A DNA stretch of 53,387 nucleotides from positions 1-53,387 of the forward strand of contig CAINRC010000006.1 in assembly GCA_903852495.1 (NCBI GenBank), given 5' to 3'. The DNA is from an uncultured Geobacteraceae bacterium. GTDB lineage: Bacteria; Desulfobacterota; Desulfuromonadia; Geobacterales; Pseudopelobacteraceae. Positions 43,378 through 52,486 of the stretch are shown here, in pieces. The position numbers and the translations under genes were made by a program. Each line of letters opens with the position of its first letter. Position 1 is the first letter of the stretch. The notes beneath the pieces are model-generated. The model was not told the origin of the DNA, ran no database searches, and saw only the letters and a list, made by a program, of their open reading frames with translations.

Positions 43378-43827
43378 TCAATCGGTACGACAGGCGATCA
43401 TATACTTGAAACCGGACTCCAATACTGTTTCACCCCGCTGATTGCGCAGGGTAAACCGCACGGTCGCCAGCCCCTGTCCCGGTTTGCTTACGGATCGACG
43501 CAGTTCAGTCCAGTACGCATCCATAGTCAGGATGTCGTCGGGACGCACCGCATTCGGCAGCTCAACGGCAAGAATGCCGAGGCCGATCAGAATCTGAACG
43601 CCATCCAGCGCTTCAACAATTACTCGGGTACAGGAAGACAGGGTGTGCAGCGAAGAGGCGATAATTCCCTCGAAACGTGACGCGGCAGCCATTTCCTCAT
43701 CAATATGGAACAGTTGCGGGTCGAATCTGCTGGCAAACTCCATTATCTCCGCCAGCCCCAGTGAAAAAGGACGGCAGTTGAGCCGGTCCCCTTCGGCAAG
43801 ATCATCCCAGTAGCGTGCAGATGCCAC
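43378..43827 (-). CDS. MaoC-like hydratase/dehydratase
   Basis: This is a hot-dog-fold protein of about 149 residues. It has the MaoC pattern: ARYWDDLAEGDRL at the start, then EIMEFASRFDPQLFHIDEEMAAASRF with the Asp and His of the hydratase active site, and SSLHTLS. Members hydrate (R)-enoyl-CoA or act on small acyl-CoA esters. I chose the GTG at 43827, preceded by GAGGG at eight bases, two bases after the liuC stop; the longer ATG at 43896 lies inside liuC. The enzyme is not part of the known leucine pathway, so it may serve another acyl-CoA or a side reaction. Confidence 0.8.
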   Translation of the reverse strand: MASARYWDDLAEGDRLNCRPFSLGLAEIMEFASRFDPQLFHIDEEMAAASRFEGIIASSLHTLSSCTRVIVEALDGVQILIGLGILAVELPNAVRPDDILTMDAYWTELRRSVSKPGQGLATVRFTLRNQRGETVLESGFKYMIACRTD

Positions 43828-43829
43828 GG

Positions 43830-44624
43830 CTATTCCCTCACCCAGGCCGGTGTGCGCTTCTCCAGAAAGGCGGACAGCCCTTCCCTCCCCTCCCACGATG
43901 CGCGCTGGCCGGCGATCCTGCCGGCGGTGTCCGCTATCAGCGCATCATCCACCGGGCGACCGGCGACCGCCGCAATGAGGTTCTTGGCCGCATTCATGGC
44001 ATTCGGTCCGTTTTTAAGGAGTTGGGAGGTCATGCGCTCACCGGCAGCGGCAAGTTCCACATTATCGGCAACGACCAGATGAACCAGCCCGATCCGCAAC
44101 GCCTCGCCGGCATCGAACACCTCTGCCGTCTGGAAATAGCGCCGCGCCGCTCTGGCCCCGATGGCGGCCAGTACATAGGGGGAAATCACTGCCGGAATAA
44201 GCCCCAGCTTGACCTCGGAAAGGCAGAATGACGCACGTTCTGTGGCGATGGCGATGTCACAGCAGGCGGCCAGACCGACCCCACCGCCGTACGCAGCACC
44301 CTGCACCAAGGCGAGTGTCGGTTTGGAAAGTGTATCCAGCGTCCGCATCAGTTCCGCCAACGCTTCGGCATCGGCCAGATTCTGCTCATGGGAATAATCG
44401 GCCATGCGCCGCATCCAGTTGAGATCGGCCCCTGCGGAAAAGCTTTTGCCGCTGGCCGCCAGGGTGACCGTCCGGACATCCGGGTCATCATCAAGCTGTT
44501 TCAATACCGCCGTTAATTCCGCGATGAGGGAATCATCAAAGGCGTTGTGCAGTTCCGGACGGTTCATGGTGATGCGTGCCCGCCCGGAGTCGTCGATGGT
44601 TATGATAAGTGCGCTGTTGGTCAT
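43830..44624 (-). CDS. liuC: Methylglutaconyl-CoA hydratase (enoyl-CoA hydratase family)
   Basis: This crotonase-fold enzyme of about 264 residues hydrates 3-methylglutaconyl-CoA to HMG-CoA. The two oxyanion-hole segments are present: SGKSFSAGADLNWM and AAYGGGVGLAACCDI. The active-site Glu region SEVKLGLIPAVISPYV follows. It resembles LiuC in length and motifs. I chose the ATG at 44624, with AGGA ten bases upstream; a GTG at 44633 would add three residues and overlaps the liuB stop by four bases. It lies between liuB and the MaoC-like gene. Confidence 0.9.
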   Translation of the reverse strand: MTNSALIITIDDSGRARITMNRPELHNAFDDSLIAELTAVLKQLDDDPDVRTVTLAASGKSFSAGADLNWMRRMADYSHEQNLADAEALAELMRTLDTLSKPTLALVQGAAYGGGVGLAACCDIAIATERASFCLSEVKLGLIPAVISPYVLAAIGARAARRYFQTAEVFDAGEALRIGLVHLVVADNVELAAAGERMTSQLLKNGPNAMNAAKNLIAAVAGRPVDDALIADTAGRIAGQRASWEGREGLSAFLEKRTPAWVRE

Positions 44625-44629
44625 TTCTG

Positions 44630-46237
44630 TCACATCCTGAAAATGCCGAATTCGGTTTTTTCTGCCGGAGCGTTAAGGGCGGCCGAGATGCCCAGACCAA
44701 GTGTCATGCGGGTATCCACCGGGTCAATGATGCCGTCGTCCCACATCCGGGCACTGGCATAATAGGGGTGCCCCTGGGTTTCATACTGATCACGGATCGG
44801 CTTTTTAAAAGCATCTTCCTCTTCAAGCGGCCATGATTCGCCCCGCGTTTCAAAACCGTCCCGCTTCACCTGCGCAAGAACACTGGCGGCCTGTTCCCCC
44901 CCCATAACGGAGATGCGGGCGTTGGGCCACATCCAGAGGAAGCGGGGGCTGAAGGCCCGCCCGCACATACCGTAGTTGCCGGCACCGAAACTCCCCCCGA
45001 TGATGACCGTGAATTTCGGTACTTTTGCACAGGATACGGCGGTGACCATCTTGGCGCCATCTTTGGCGATGCCGCCCGCTTCATATTTGCTGCCGACCAT
45101 GAAGCCGGAGATGTTCTGGAGAAAGACCAGCGGGATGCCGCGCTGGCTGCACAGCTCGATGAAATGAGCCCCTTTGAGCGCCGATTCGGAAAAAAGGATG
45201 CCGTTGTTGGCCACAATGCCGACCGGATAGCCCCAGATGTGGGCAAACCCGCAGACCAGCGACGTGCCGTAGAGCTGTTTGAATTCGTCAAATTCCGAGC
45301 CATCCACAATCCGGGCGATAACTTCTCGCACATCATACGGCTTGCGGGTGTCCGTCGGTATAATACCGTACAGTTCTTCCGCTGCGTAGAGCGGCTCCAC
45401 CGGTTCTTTGACGGCGAGGCGCGGTTGCTTGATGCGGTTCAGGTTGGCAACGGTCCGCCGGGCCAGTTCAAGGGCGTGGCCGTCGTTTGCGGCATAATGA
45501 TCTGTTACCCCGGAGGTCCGGCAGTGCACGTCAGCACCGCCCAGATCCTCGGCACTGACGACTTCGCCGATTGCAGCCTTGACCAGCGGCGGACCGGCAA
45601 GAAAGATGGTCCCCTGGTTTTTGACGATGATACTTTCGTCGGACATGGCCGGTACGTATGCGCCGCCGGCGGTGCAGGAGCCCATGACAACTGCGATCTG
45701 CGGGACGCCCCGTGCTGACAGATTCGCCTGGTTATAAAATATCCGGCCAAAATGGTCACGATCGGGAAACACTTCGTCCTGCTGAGGAAGGTTGGCTCCG
45801 CCAGAGTCAACCAGATAGATGCAGGGAAGATGGTTCTCACCGGCGATTTCCTGAGCCCGCAGATGTTTTTTCACCGTGAGCGGGAAATAGGTGCCCCCTT
45901 TCACCGTGGCATCGTTGGTCACAATCACGCACTCGACCCCGGAGACCCGACCGATGCCAGTGATGATACCGGCGGCGGGGATGTCAGCTCCGTACATGCC
46001 CCACGCGGCCAGTTGGGAGAATTCCAGAAACGGTGAGCCGACGTCCAGCAACTGCCGGATGCGCTCCCGGGGGAGCAGTTTGCCCCGCTCGGTGTGTTTG
46101 GCACAGGCTTTTTGACCGCCACCCTGCTTGATTTTCAGCACCTTTTCGCGAAGGTCGGCAACCAGCGAATTCATCAATTCGGCATTAGCACGAAATTCAT
46201 CTGCCTGTGTACGGACGCTGCTTTTCAGTATGGCCAT
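44630..46237 (-). CDS. liuB: Methylcrotonyl-CoA carboxylase, beta (carboxyltransferase) subunit
   Basis: The 535-residue carboxyltransferase moves carboxyl from biotin to methylcrotonyl-CoA. It has the two crotonase-like halves of the family: an N-terminal half with [18 protein letters not shown] and [34 protein letters not shown] (typical of MCC beta), and a C-terminal half with [37 protein letters not shown]. It is longer than the acetyl-CoA carboxylase subunit and lacks biotin. It works with the liuD product. Confidence 0.95.
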   Translation of the reverse strand: MAILKSSVRTQADEFRANAELMNSLVADLREKVLKIKQGGGQKACAKHTERGKLLPRERIRQLLDVGSPFLEFSQLAAWGMYGADIPAAGIITGIGRVSGVECVIVTNDATVKGGTYFPLTVKKHLRAQEIAGENHLPCIYLVDSGGANLPQQDEVFPDRDHFGRIFYNQANLSARGVPQIAVVMGSCTAGGAYVPAMSDESIIVKNQGTIFLAGPPLVKAAIGEVVSAEDLGGADVHCRTSGVTDHYAANDGHALELARRTVANLNRIKQPRLAVKEPVEPLYAAEELYGIIPTDTRKPYDVREVIARIVDGSEFDEFKQLYGTSLVCGFAHIWGYPVGIVANNGILFSESALKGAHFIELCSQRGIPLVFLQNISGFMVGSKYEAGGIAKDGAKMVTAVSCAKVPKFTVIIGGSFGAGNYGMCGRAFSPRFLWMWPNARISVMGGEQAASVLAQVKRDGFETRGESWPLEEEDAFKKPIRDQYETQGHPYYASARMWDDGIIDPVDTRMTLGLGISAALNAPAEKTEFGIFRM

Positions 46238-46269
46238 TGTAGATTGCTCTCCTTACATAACACGAGTTT

Positions 46270-47436
46270 TCAGGCTGTTTCAGCGAAAAGTTCACGTCCG
46301 ATCAGCATGCGTCGAATCTCGCTGGTACCGGCACCGATCTCATACAGCTTTGCATCGCGCAGCAAGCGACCGGTCGGGTATTCATTGATATAGCCGTTTC
46401 CGCCGAGGATCTGGATCGCTTCCAACGCCATCCAGGTGGCTTTTTCGGCGGCATACAAAATGGCACCGGCGGCATCTTTCCGGATGGCGTTTTTACCGCT
46501 GCAGGCACGCGCGACGGCGTACACATACGCCCGGCTGGCATTCATGGTGCTGTACATATCGGCGATTTTGCCCTGCATCAGTTGAAACTCCCCGATGGCC
46601 TTGCCAAACTGCCGCCGTTCATGGATATAGGGGATGACCACATCCATGCAGGCTCTCATGATGCCGATCGGACCGGCCGCCAGCACCGCCCGTTCGTAAT
46701 CCAGGCCACTCATGAGGATCTTTACGCCGTCCCCGATGTTGCCCATAACATTTTCAACCGGCACTTCACAATCCTCGAACACCAGTTCACAGGTATCGGA
46801 ACCGCGCATGCCGAGCTTGTCCAGCTTCTGGGCGGTGGAAAAACCTTTGAAATCTTTCTCGATCAAAAAAGCGGTGATCCCTTTAGAGCCGGCATTGATA
46901 TCGGTCTTGGCATACACCAGCAGCGTATTGGCGTGGGGGCCGTTGGTGATCCACATTTTGGTGCCGTTCAGGATAAAACGGTCCCCCTTGCGATCTGCCC
47001 GCAGCCTCATACTGACGACATCCGAGCCAGCTCCAGCCTCGCTCATGGCAAGGGAACCGACATGCTCACCGCTGATAAGCTTGGGGAGATAGCGCTGTTT
47101 CTGATCTTCATTGGCATTCCGGTAAATCTGGTTGATGCAAAGGTTGGAATGAGCGCCATACGCCAGGGCAACGGCGGCAGATGCCCGGCTGATCTCCTCA
47201 ATGGCAACCACATGTTCTAGATAGGTCATCCCGGCCCCGCCGTATTCTTCCGAAACGGTAATACCGTGCAGCCCCAGATCACCCATCTTCCGCCAGAGGT
47301 CCATGGGAAAATGGTTTTCACGGTCAATATCGGCGGCCCGGGGAGCTATCTCTACCCGGGCGAACGATTTAACCGTGTCCCTCAATAAATCAGCGGTTTC
47401 ACCCAAATCAAAATTTAATGTCGGATATGAACTCAT
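46270..47436 (-). CDS. liuA: Isovaleryl-CoA dehydrogenase
   Basis: The 388-residue flavoprotein oxidises isovaleryl-CoA to 3-methylcrotonyl-CoA with FAD, passing electrons to ETF. The acyl-CoA dehydrogenase signature is present ([17 protein letters not shown] and [42 protein letters not shown]). The segment [28 protein letters not shown] is typical of the isovaleryl type. The start ATG follows GGGAGGTCGCAG. It is the first gene of the leucine operon, with a promoter about 60 bases upstream. Confidence 0.94.
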   Translation of the reverse strand: MSSYPTLNFDLGETADLLRDTVKSFARVEIAPRAADIDRENHFPMDLWRKMGDLGLHGITVSEEYGGAGMTYLEHVVAIEEISRASAAVALAYGAHSNLCINQIYRNANEDQKQRYLPKLISGEHVGSLAMSEAGAGSDVVSMRLRADRKGDRFILNGTKMWITNGPHANTLLVYAKTDINAGSKGITAFLIEKDFKGFSTAQKLDKLGMRGSDTCELVFEDCEVPVENVMGNIGDGVKILMSGLDYERAVLAAGPIGIMRACMDVVIPYIHERRQFGKAIGEFQLMQGKIADMYSTMNASRAYVYAVARACSGKNAIRKDAAGAILYAAEKATWMALEAIQILGGNGYINEYPTGRLLRDAKLYEIGAGTSEIRRMLIGRELFAETA

Positions 47437-47460
47437 CTGCGACCTCCCTTGATATCAGGC

Positions 47461-47549
47461 ACTGTTAGTAACAGTTATACACCTTACGTAAAGGTAACAT
47501 AAATCAGAACGCAATCACTGTCAAACAATATTTTGATAATCTCAAAATA
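47461..47549 (-). promoter_or_regulatory. Promoter region of the leucine operon with three dyads
   Basis: Two promoter readings exist on the minus strand. One is TTGACA (47524-47519), 17 bases, TATGTT (47501-47496). The other is TTTATG (47503-47498), 18 bases, TATAAC (47479-47474). In the second, the spacer is filled by the near-palindrome ACCTTTACGTAAGGT (47481-47495), the layout of MerR-family operators. A perfect 15-bp palindrome ACTGTTAGTAACAGT (47461-47475) lies downstream, and TATTTTGA-N5-TCAAAATA (47529-47549) lies just upstream of the -35 box. Confidence 0.6.
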
Positions 47550-47590
47550 GTGATTATTTTCAGACAAAACAACAGACAGTATGAATATAT

Positions 47591-47701
47591 GTGATCGACA
47601 TAGAATCCTTTAAAGACACGCAGGAACTGGATTTAAGCGGAGTTTACAACTATGAGATCAGTGATAAACTCTCGTTACACAATGGCGATTATATGGAGTA
47701 A
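47591..47701 (+). CDS. Short hypothetical ORF in intergenic region
   Basis: A 36-residue frame starting with GTG (MIDIESFKDTQELDLSGVYN at its start) ends in TAA. It has no ribosome site and lies alone in the 292-base gap between liuA and the enoyl-CoA hydratase gene, on the opposite strand. It could be a remnant of a longer gene. I do not recognise it. Nothing else was seen in 47550-47728. Confidence 0.2.
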   Translation: MIDIESFKDTQELDLSGVYNYEISDKLSLHNGDYME

Positions 47702-47728
47702 ACAGCCAGAAAGGGCTAATAACTGTAT

Positions 47729-48541
47729 TCACGAGCCGGAATAGTTCCCGGGACGTTTTTCCAGAAAAGCAGTAACCGCTTCTGCGTGATCATCGGTATG
47801 GTGAGCCATCCCCTGGAAACAGGCACACAGGTCGAGAAAGTCGGGGAGAGTGCCGCGTTGGGCATATTTAAGCAAACGCTTGGTTAGGCGTGTGGCACGC
47901 GGCGGTTTGGCGGCAATCTGCGCGGCCAACTCCAGTGCCCGGCCAAGGAGATTTTCCGGCTCCGTAACCTCCAGCACGATGCCAAGATTTAACGCTTCGG
48001 GCGCAGTGATAAGACGGCCAGTAAGGGTAAGTTCGGCAGCACGCTGGTATCCTATCAGACGCTGGAGAAACCAGGCGCCACCGTCACCCGGTATAATGCC
48101 GAGGTTAACAAACGTTTCGCCCATGACCGCCGAACTGGAAGCAAGCCGCAGATCACACATACAGGCGAGGTCGAAACCGGCGCCGATTGCCGGGCCGTTG
48201 ACGGCGGCAATAAGAGGTACCTCCGTCGCTTCCATGGCAAGTGGAATCCGCTGGATGCCACGGCGATACTGATCCTGAATCTGCTGAACGGAACCGCCGA
48301 ATATTCCGCTTTTATCTCTCATTTCGCGGACATTGCCTCCGGATGAGAAAGCCGAACCCGCTCCGGTCATAACCAGCACGGAAACCTCCTCGGCAGAATT
48401 CACCCAGGCAAGAGTTTGCAGTAGATCTTTCACCAGTTCGGTCCCGGTCAGAGCGTTACGCACATCATCACGCCCGAAGGTAATCAGGGCGACACGATCG
48501 CGAACCACAAGTGTTGAATCTTTTAAAACAGGTTTTCTCAT
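47729..48541 (-). CDS. Enoyl-CoA hydratase
   Basis: This crotonase-family enzyme has about 270 residues. The oxyanion-hole segments are GAGSAFSSGGNVREM and NGPAIGAGFDLACMCDL; the catalytic region is VNLGIIPGDGGAWFLQRLIG, with Gly where one of the two usual Glu residues stands and Asp next to it. It would hydrate a short enoyl-CoA; the substrate is not certain. I chose the ATG at 48541, eight bases after GAGGAG. It is separate from the liu operon, with its own promoter upstream, but shares an ACGTAA motif with it, so they may be regulated together. Confidence 0.88.
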   Translation of the reverse strand: MRKPVLKDSTLVVRDRVALITFGRDDVRNALTGTELVKDLLQTLAWVNSAEEVSVLVMTGAGSAFSSGGNVREMRDKSGIFGGSVQQIQDQYRRGIQRIPLAMEATEVPLIAAVNGPAIGAGFDLACMCDLRLASSSAVMGETFVNLGIIPGDGGAWFLQRLIGYQRAAELTLTGRLITAPEALNLGIVLEVTEPENLLGRALELAAQIAAKPPRATRLTKRLLKYAQRGTLPDFLDLCACFQGMAHHTDDHAEAVTAFLEKRPGNYSGS

Positions 48542-48587
48542 TCGCATATCTCCTCGAAAATACCGATCAACTGCCACGGCCGCAGAA

Positions 48588-48622
48588 AATGTACTTTTTC
48601 TGTTACGTTTATGTCAACAGAA
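48588..48622 (-). promoter_or_regulatory. Promoter of the enoyl-CoA hydratase gene with operator-like dyad
   Basis: On the minus strand TTGACA (48617-48612), an 18-base spacer and TACATT (48593-48588) form a promoter. A perfect repeat TTCTGTT-N11-AACAGAA (48598-48622) overlaps the -35 box and spacer. The minus strand contains TAAACGTAAC, like the ACGTAA core in the leucine operon promoter. Confidence 0.55.
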
Positions 48623-48656
48623 AATAGAACCATTTTTTGCATTATCAATATTTTGT

Positions 48657-48685
48657 TTGACATTACCGTGTGTACAGTGATATTT
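48657..48685 (+). promoter_or_regulatory. Candidate promoter of the liv operon
   Basis: TTGACA (48657-48662), a 17-base spacer and ATATTT (48680-48685), or a 16-base spacer and GATATT. It is about 170 bases before the livG start. It gives a divergent pair with the hydratase promoter. Confidence 0.45.
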
Positions 48686-48857
48686 GGCTGTTTAACGTGT
48701 GCAATGTAGTTATGATTTGCATTAATGAGAGCCACTCTTCCACAGGGTAAACAGTTTGTGTTTACGTTAGCCGCATCGACCTCACGATAGAACAAAGAAC
48801 CGGAATATTTATATAATACTGTTATTGATTGAGCCACTACCGTAAGGAGTTGTTTCG

Positions 48858-49634
48858 ATGGTTCAGCTTTCCTGCAGCAATATACAGCTTAATTTTGGCG
48901 GAGTTCGAGCTCTTTCGGGGGTATCCTTCGAGGTCTTCCAGGGTGAGATATTTGCCATTATCGGCCCGAATGGTGCCGGCAAATCCTCCATGCTCAACTG
49001 CATAAGCGGCCTCTACCACCCGCAACAGGGTAAAGTGATGTATGAAGGCCAGGACGTTACCAAACTTCCCCCCTATGAAAGAACCAAACGTGGCATTGCA
49101 CGGTCATTCCAGAATATAGCACTGTTCAAGGGAATGAGCGTAATCGACAACCTCATGATAGGCCGGCATCTCCATCAGCACGCCGGCCTGATCAGTGGGG
49201 GCCTGTACTACGGACCGGCCCAGGCCGAAGAAACCCGCCACCGTGAATATTGTGAAGAGATTATCGAATTCCTCGAGATTCAGAGTATCCGTAAATCTAT
49301 CGTCGGAACACTGGCATACGGCTTCCAGAAGCGGGTGGAGCTGGCGCGCGCCCTTGCCCTTGAGCCAAAACTGCTCCTCCTGGACGAACCGATGGCAGGC
49401 ATGAATCTTGAGGAAACGGAAGACATGGTCCGCTTCATCCTGGAGATCAATGAAGCACGTGGCATTACAATAATCATGATCGAGCATGATATGGGCGTTG
49501 TTATGGATATATCTAACTCCGTATGTGTGCTTGATTTTGGCAAGAAAATAGCCGGCGGGACTCCGGAACAGGTTCAGCAGGATCCGAATGTTATCAAGGC
49601 CTATCTTGGCGACGAAGATCTGGAGGAGCCCTAG
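48858..49634 (+). CDS. livG: Branched-chain amino acid-type ABC transporter ATP-binding protein (LivG)
   Basis: The 258-residue ATPase has Walker A GPNGAGKSS, the Q-loop in RSFQNIALF, a LivG-like signature LAYGFQKRVELARAL, Walker B LLLLDEPMAGMN and switch His in IEHDMGVV. LivG energises import of hydrophobic amino acids or related acids. GTAAGGAG lies before the ATG. It is the first gene of an operon with an acyl-CoA synthetase, livH and livM. Neither livF nor the periplasmic binding protein is in the window; they may lie past the right edge. Confidence 0.92.
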   Translation: MVQLSCSNIQLNFGGVRALSGVSFEVFQGEIFAIIGPNGAGKSSMLNCISGLYHPQQGKVMYEGQDVTKLPPYERTKRGIARSFQNIALFKGMSVIDNLMIGRHLHQHAGLISGGLYYGPAQAEETRHREYCEEIIEFLEIQSIRKSIVGTLAYGFQKRVELARALALEPKLLLLDEPMAGMNLEETEDMVRFILEINEARGITIIMIEHDMGVVMDISNSVCVLDFGKKIAGGTPEQVQQDPNVIKAYLGDEDLEEP

Positions 49635-51542
49635 GTGCAGATAGATCTAAATGATATGACATTTCCGAAACTGCTCAAGAAGCAGGCGGCCACAATTGCA
49701 GCCGGAAAGTCCGCCCTGCGTCAAAAAGGGCTCGGCATCTGGCAGAGCTACAGCTGGCAGCAGTATGCTGACAACGTCCGCACTCTAGCCCTCGGACTCC
49801 ATTCTCTCGGCTTTGGTACCGGCGAGAAACTGGCCATACTTGGCAACAACCGCCCCGAGTCGCTCTTTGCCGAGATAGCTGCCCAATCGGTTAGCGGCAT
49901 TGCCGTTTCACTGTACCACGACTCAACCCCGCAGGAGGTCGCTGATGCGCTCGGCAAGTTTGATGTAAGCTTTGTCATCGCCGAAGATCAGGAGCAGGTT
50001 GACAAACTTCTTGATATGCGAGACCGGCTCCCAAAACTTTACCGGATCGTTTACGTCAAAAAAAGAGGGATGCGAAAATACCATGACGATCTGCTGGTAA
50101 GTCTGGCTGCTGTCCAGGAGCTCGGTTCGGCGCTTGGAGACCAGCAACCGGAGCTGTTTGAACAGCTGGTTGCAGCTGGAAACCCTGACGATACCGCCAT
50201 TATCTGCCTGACCTCGGGAACAACCGGGGCCCCAAAAGGTGCGATGCTCTCTCACAGAGACCTGATCACCATGAGCCTTGCCTTCAATGAAGCCGATCCC
50301 AAACAAGAGCGAGATGAGTATGTTTCACTGCTTCCGCTGGCCTGGTTTGGTGAGCAGCTCATGTCGGTTGCCGCACCGCTTATAGCAGGCTATACGGTAA
50401 ACTTTCCTGAAAAACAGGAAACAGCCATGGCCGACCTGCGAGAAATCGGACCGCACATCATGCTCTCCCCTCCCAAAGTATGGGAGTCCATAGCCACCTC
50501 CGTTCGCGTACGAATGATGGATTCAACTCCGTTCAAGAAATTCATGTTCAACACGTTCCTGCCGATTGGAGAACGGTACGCCGACTGCGTACTGACCGGC
50601 ATAGCTCCGCCGGTATCATTGGTCATCGGCCGCTTCTTCGCTGATCTGCTTCTCTTCAGGGCTCTCAGAGATCGTCTTGGACTTTCTCACGTTCGTTCAG
50701 CACTGTCAGGCGGGGCTTCTCTCGGAAGCAACGTGTTCAGATTTTACCACGCTATCGGTGTCAACCTGAAACAGCTTTACGGGCAGACCGAAATCGCCGG
50801 GATAACCTGTATGCATCGTAACGGCGATGTAAGAGGCACAACAGTCGGGTCACCGCTGCCCGGCACTGAAATCAGGATTGATGAACATGGAGAAGTCCTT
50901 TCGAAAAGCGCAGGATTATTCAAGGGCTATTATGGTGATGCTGAAGCCACCCGGCAGGTTCTTACCGCTGATGGCTGGCTCCGCTCAGGTGACGCCGGTC
51001 ACCTGGATCAACATGGTCACCTTACAATCACGGACAGAATAAATGACGTACTAACCGTGGCAGATGGTTCCACCTTTTCGGCACAACAGATTGAAAACAA
51101 TCTGCGCTTCTCTCCGTATATATCTGAGGCGGTCGTATTTGGCGGCAGCGGCATACCACTGGTGGCTCTGATCGGCATTACCAGCCGAGTTGTGGGAAAA
51201 TGGGCCGGCGATAACAAGCTCTCGTATATGACCTTTGCTGATCTGACCTCCCGATCTGAGGTCATTGAACTGATAGCCGGTGAAGTTAACCGGGCTAACG
51301 CAACAATGCCTGAGCAGGCCAGAATTGTCCGGTTTGCCATAATATACAAGGAACTCGATGCCGATGAGGGGGAACTTACCCGGACCGGCACCGTGCGGAA
51401 GGCTACCATTGGCACTTTGTATAAAGACCTGATCGATGCTCTTCATGAAGGAGCTGAGACGGTCGCCATCGATACCAACATTGAGTTCCCGGACGGCAAG
51501 ACAGGCCATATTAAAACCACCGTTGCCATCAGAACGGCCTAG
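49635..51542 (+). CDS. Long-chain-type acyl-CoA synthetase within liv operon
   Basis: The 635-residue enzyme makes acyl-CoA from acid, ATP and CoA. The AMP-binding loop is LTSGTTGAPKGAMLSH; the A5 motif is LKQLYGQTEIAG; and WLRSGDAGHLDQHGHLTITDR is the hinge. It resembles long-chain acyl-CoA synthetases (YSWQQYADNVRTLALGLHSLG region), though the real substrate could be a branched, aromatic or dicarboxylic acid. It starts with GTG directly after the livG stop, with GGAGGAG upstream. Its place inside a transporter operon suggests that it traps the imported acid as a CoA ester. Confidence 0.9.
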   Translation: MQIDLNDMTFPKLLKKQAATIAAGKSALRQKGLGIWQSYSWQQYADNVRTLALGLHSLGFGTGEKLAILGNNRPESLFAEIAAQSVSGIAVSLYHDSTPQEVADALGKFDVSFVIAEDQEQVDKLLDMRDRLPKLYRIVYVKKRGMRKYHDDLLVSLAAVQELGSALGDQQPELFEQLVAAGNPDDTAIICLTSGTTGAPKGAMLSHRDLITMSLAFNEADPKQERDEYVSLLPLAWFGEQLMSVAAPLIAGYTVNFPEKQETAMADLREIGPHIMLSPPKVWESIATSVRVRMMDSTPFKKFMFNTFLPIGERYADCVLTGIAPPVSLVIGRFFADLLLFRALRDRLGLSHVRSALSGGASLGSNVFRFYHAIGVNLKQLYGQTEIAGITCMHRNGDVRGTTVGSPLPGTEIRIDEHGEVLSKSAGLFKGYYGDAEATRQVLTADGWLRSGDAGHLDQHGHLTITDRINDVLTVADGSTFSAQQIENNLRFSPYISEAVVFGGSGIPLVALIGITSRVVGKWAGDNKLSYMTFADLTSRSEVIELIAGEVNRANATMPEQARIVRFAIIYKELDADEGELTRTGTVRKATIGTLYKDLIDALHEGAETVAIDTNIEFPDGKTGHIKTTVAIRTA

Positions 51543-51561
51543 CTAAAGCGGAGTAGCCATT

Positions 51562-52455
51562 ATGGACGTCACTTTTTTCCTGCAGCTTTTCATCAACGGC
51601 CTCGTGGTTGGCAGCATTTATGCTCTCGTTGCCACCGGGTTTGTCATCATTTATAAGGCCACCAGCGCACTTAATCTGGCTCAGGGCGAGTTTTTAATGG
51701 TCGGGGCATATATCTGCCTGAATTTACTCTCCAAGCATCAGATACCATTCTGGCAGGCGATTCTGATCACCTTCGCTTTTTCAGCACTGCTGGGCGCCAT
51801 TATCGAACGTTTAATCCTTCGCCCGCTCATCGGCTCCCACCTGATTTCCGTGATCATGGTCACACTAGGCCTGTCTAGTATCCTGAAAGCTCTTATTCAA
51901 CTGGCGTATGGTACTGATACGATACCGTTTCCCGAGGTTTTTCCGAGTGCACCGGTACAAATTGGGCCAATTCCTGTTTCACAGGGTTACCTGTACGCCA
52001 TCGGCTGTGTGACAATTCTGGTCGCGATCCTTACCTCGTTCTTCAAATACTCAAAAACCGGTATGGCCATGCGCGCAACAGCTTCGAGTCAGCAGGTTGC
52101 TCTCTCGATGGGGATCAGCGTTAAAAAAATGTTCGCCATATCCTGGGCTATCGCCGCCATAGTTTCTTCCATGGGCGGTATTTTGCTTGGAACAATCCGC
52201 GGCGGCATCGACATGTCACTGAGTTTCATGGGGCTTAAAGTTCTGCCGGTTGTAATTCTCGGCGGGCTTGACAGTATTCTTGGAGCTATTGTCGGCGGTC
52301 TGATTATTGGTATCCTGGAAAACTTTTCCGGCGGCTATATAGACCCTATGGTCGGTGGCGGGGCCAAAGAAGTTGCTCCGTATATTGCCCTGATCCTGAT
52401 CCTGATGTTCAAGCCGTATGGACTGTTCGGCAAGAAGAAAATCGAACGGGTTTAA
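51562..52455 (+). CDS. livH: Branched-chain amino acid-type ABC transporter permease (LivH)
   Basis: The 297-residue permease has about eight membrane helices. The conserved LivH features are present: an N-terminal FFLQLFINGLVVGSIYALVATGFVIIYKATSALNLAQGEFLMVGAY, an internal YSKTGMAMRATASSQQVALSMGI (the coupling loop that contacts the ATPase), and GLKVLPVVILGGLDSILGAIVGGLIIG. It pairs with LivM to form the channel. Twenty bases separate it from the synthetase gene. Confidence 0.92.
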   Translation: MDVTFFLQLFINGLVVGSIYALVATGFVIIYKATSALNLAQGEFLMVGAYICLNLLSKHQIPFWQAILITFAFSALLGAIIERLILRPLIGSHLISVIMVTLGLSSILKALIQLAYGTDTIPFPEVFPSAPVQIGPIPVSQGYLYAIGCVTILVAILTSFFKYSKTGMAMRATASSQQVALSMGISVKKMFAISWAIAAIVSSMGGILLGTIRGGIDMSLSFMGLKVLPVVILGGLDSILGAIVGGLIIGILENFSGGYIDPMVGGGAKEVAPYIALILILMFKPYGLFGKKKIERV

Positions 52456-52486
52456 CTACTTTTACACACCATTATTGTGAGGTTCT

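Noticed and set aside
42643..43680. A 345-codon plus-strand frame opposite liuD and the MaoC-like gene
   Set aside because: Crosses two certain genes on the other strand and resembles no family.
48538..48837. A 99-codon minus-strand frame upstream of the enoyl-CoA hydratase
   Set aside because: It covers the divergent promoter region, has no ribosome site or family resemblance, and contains the promoter and dyad elements.
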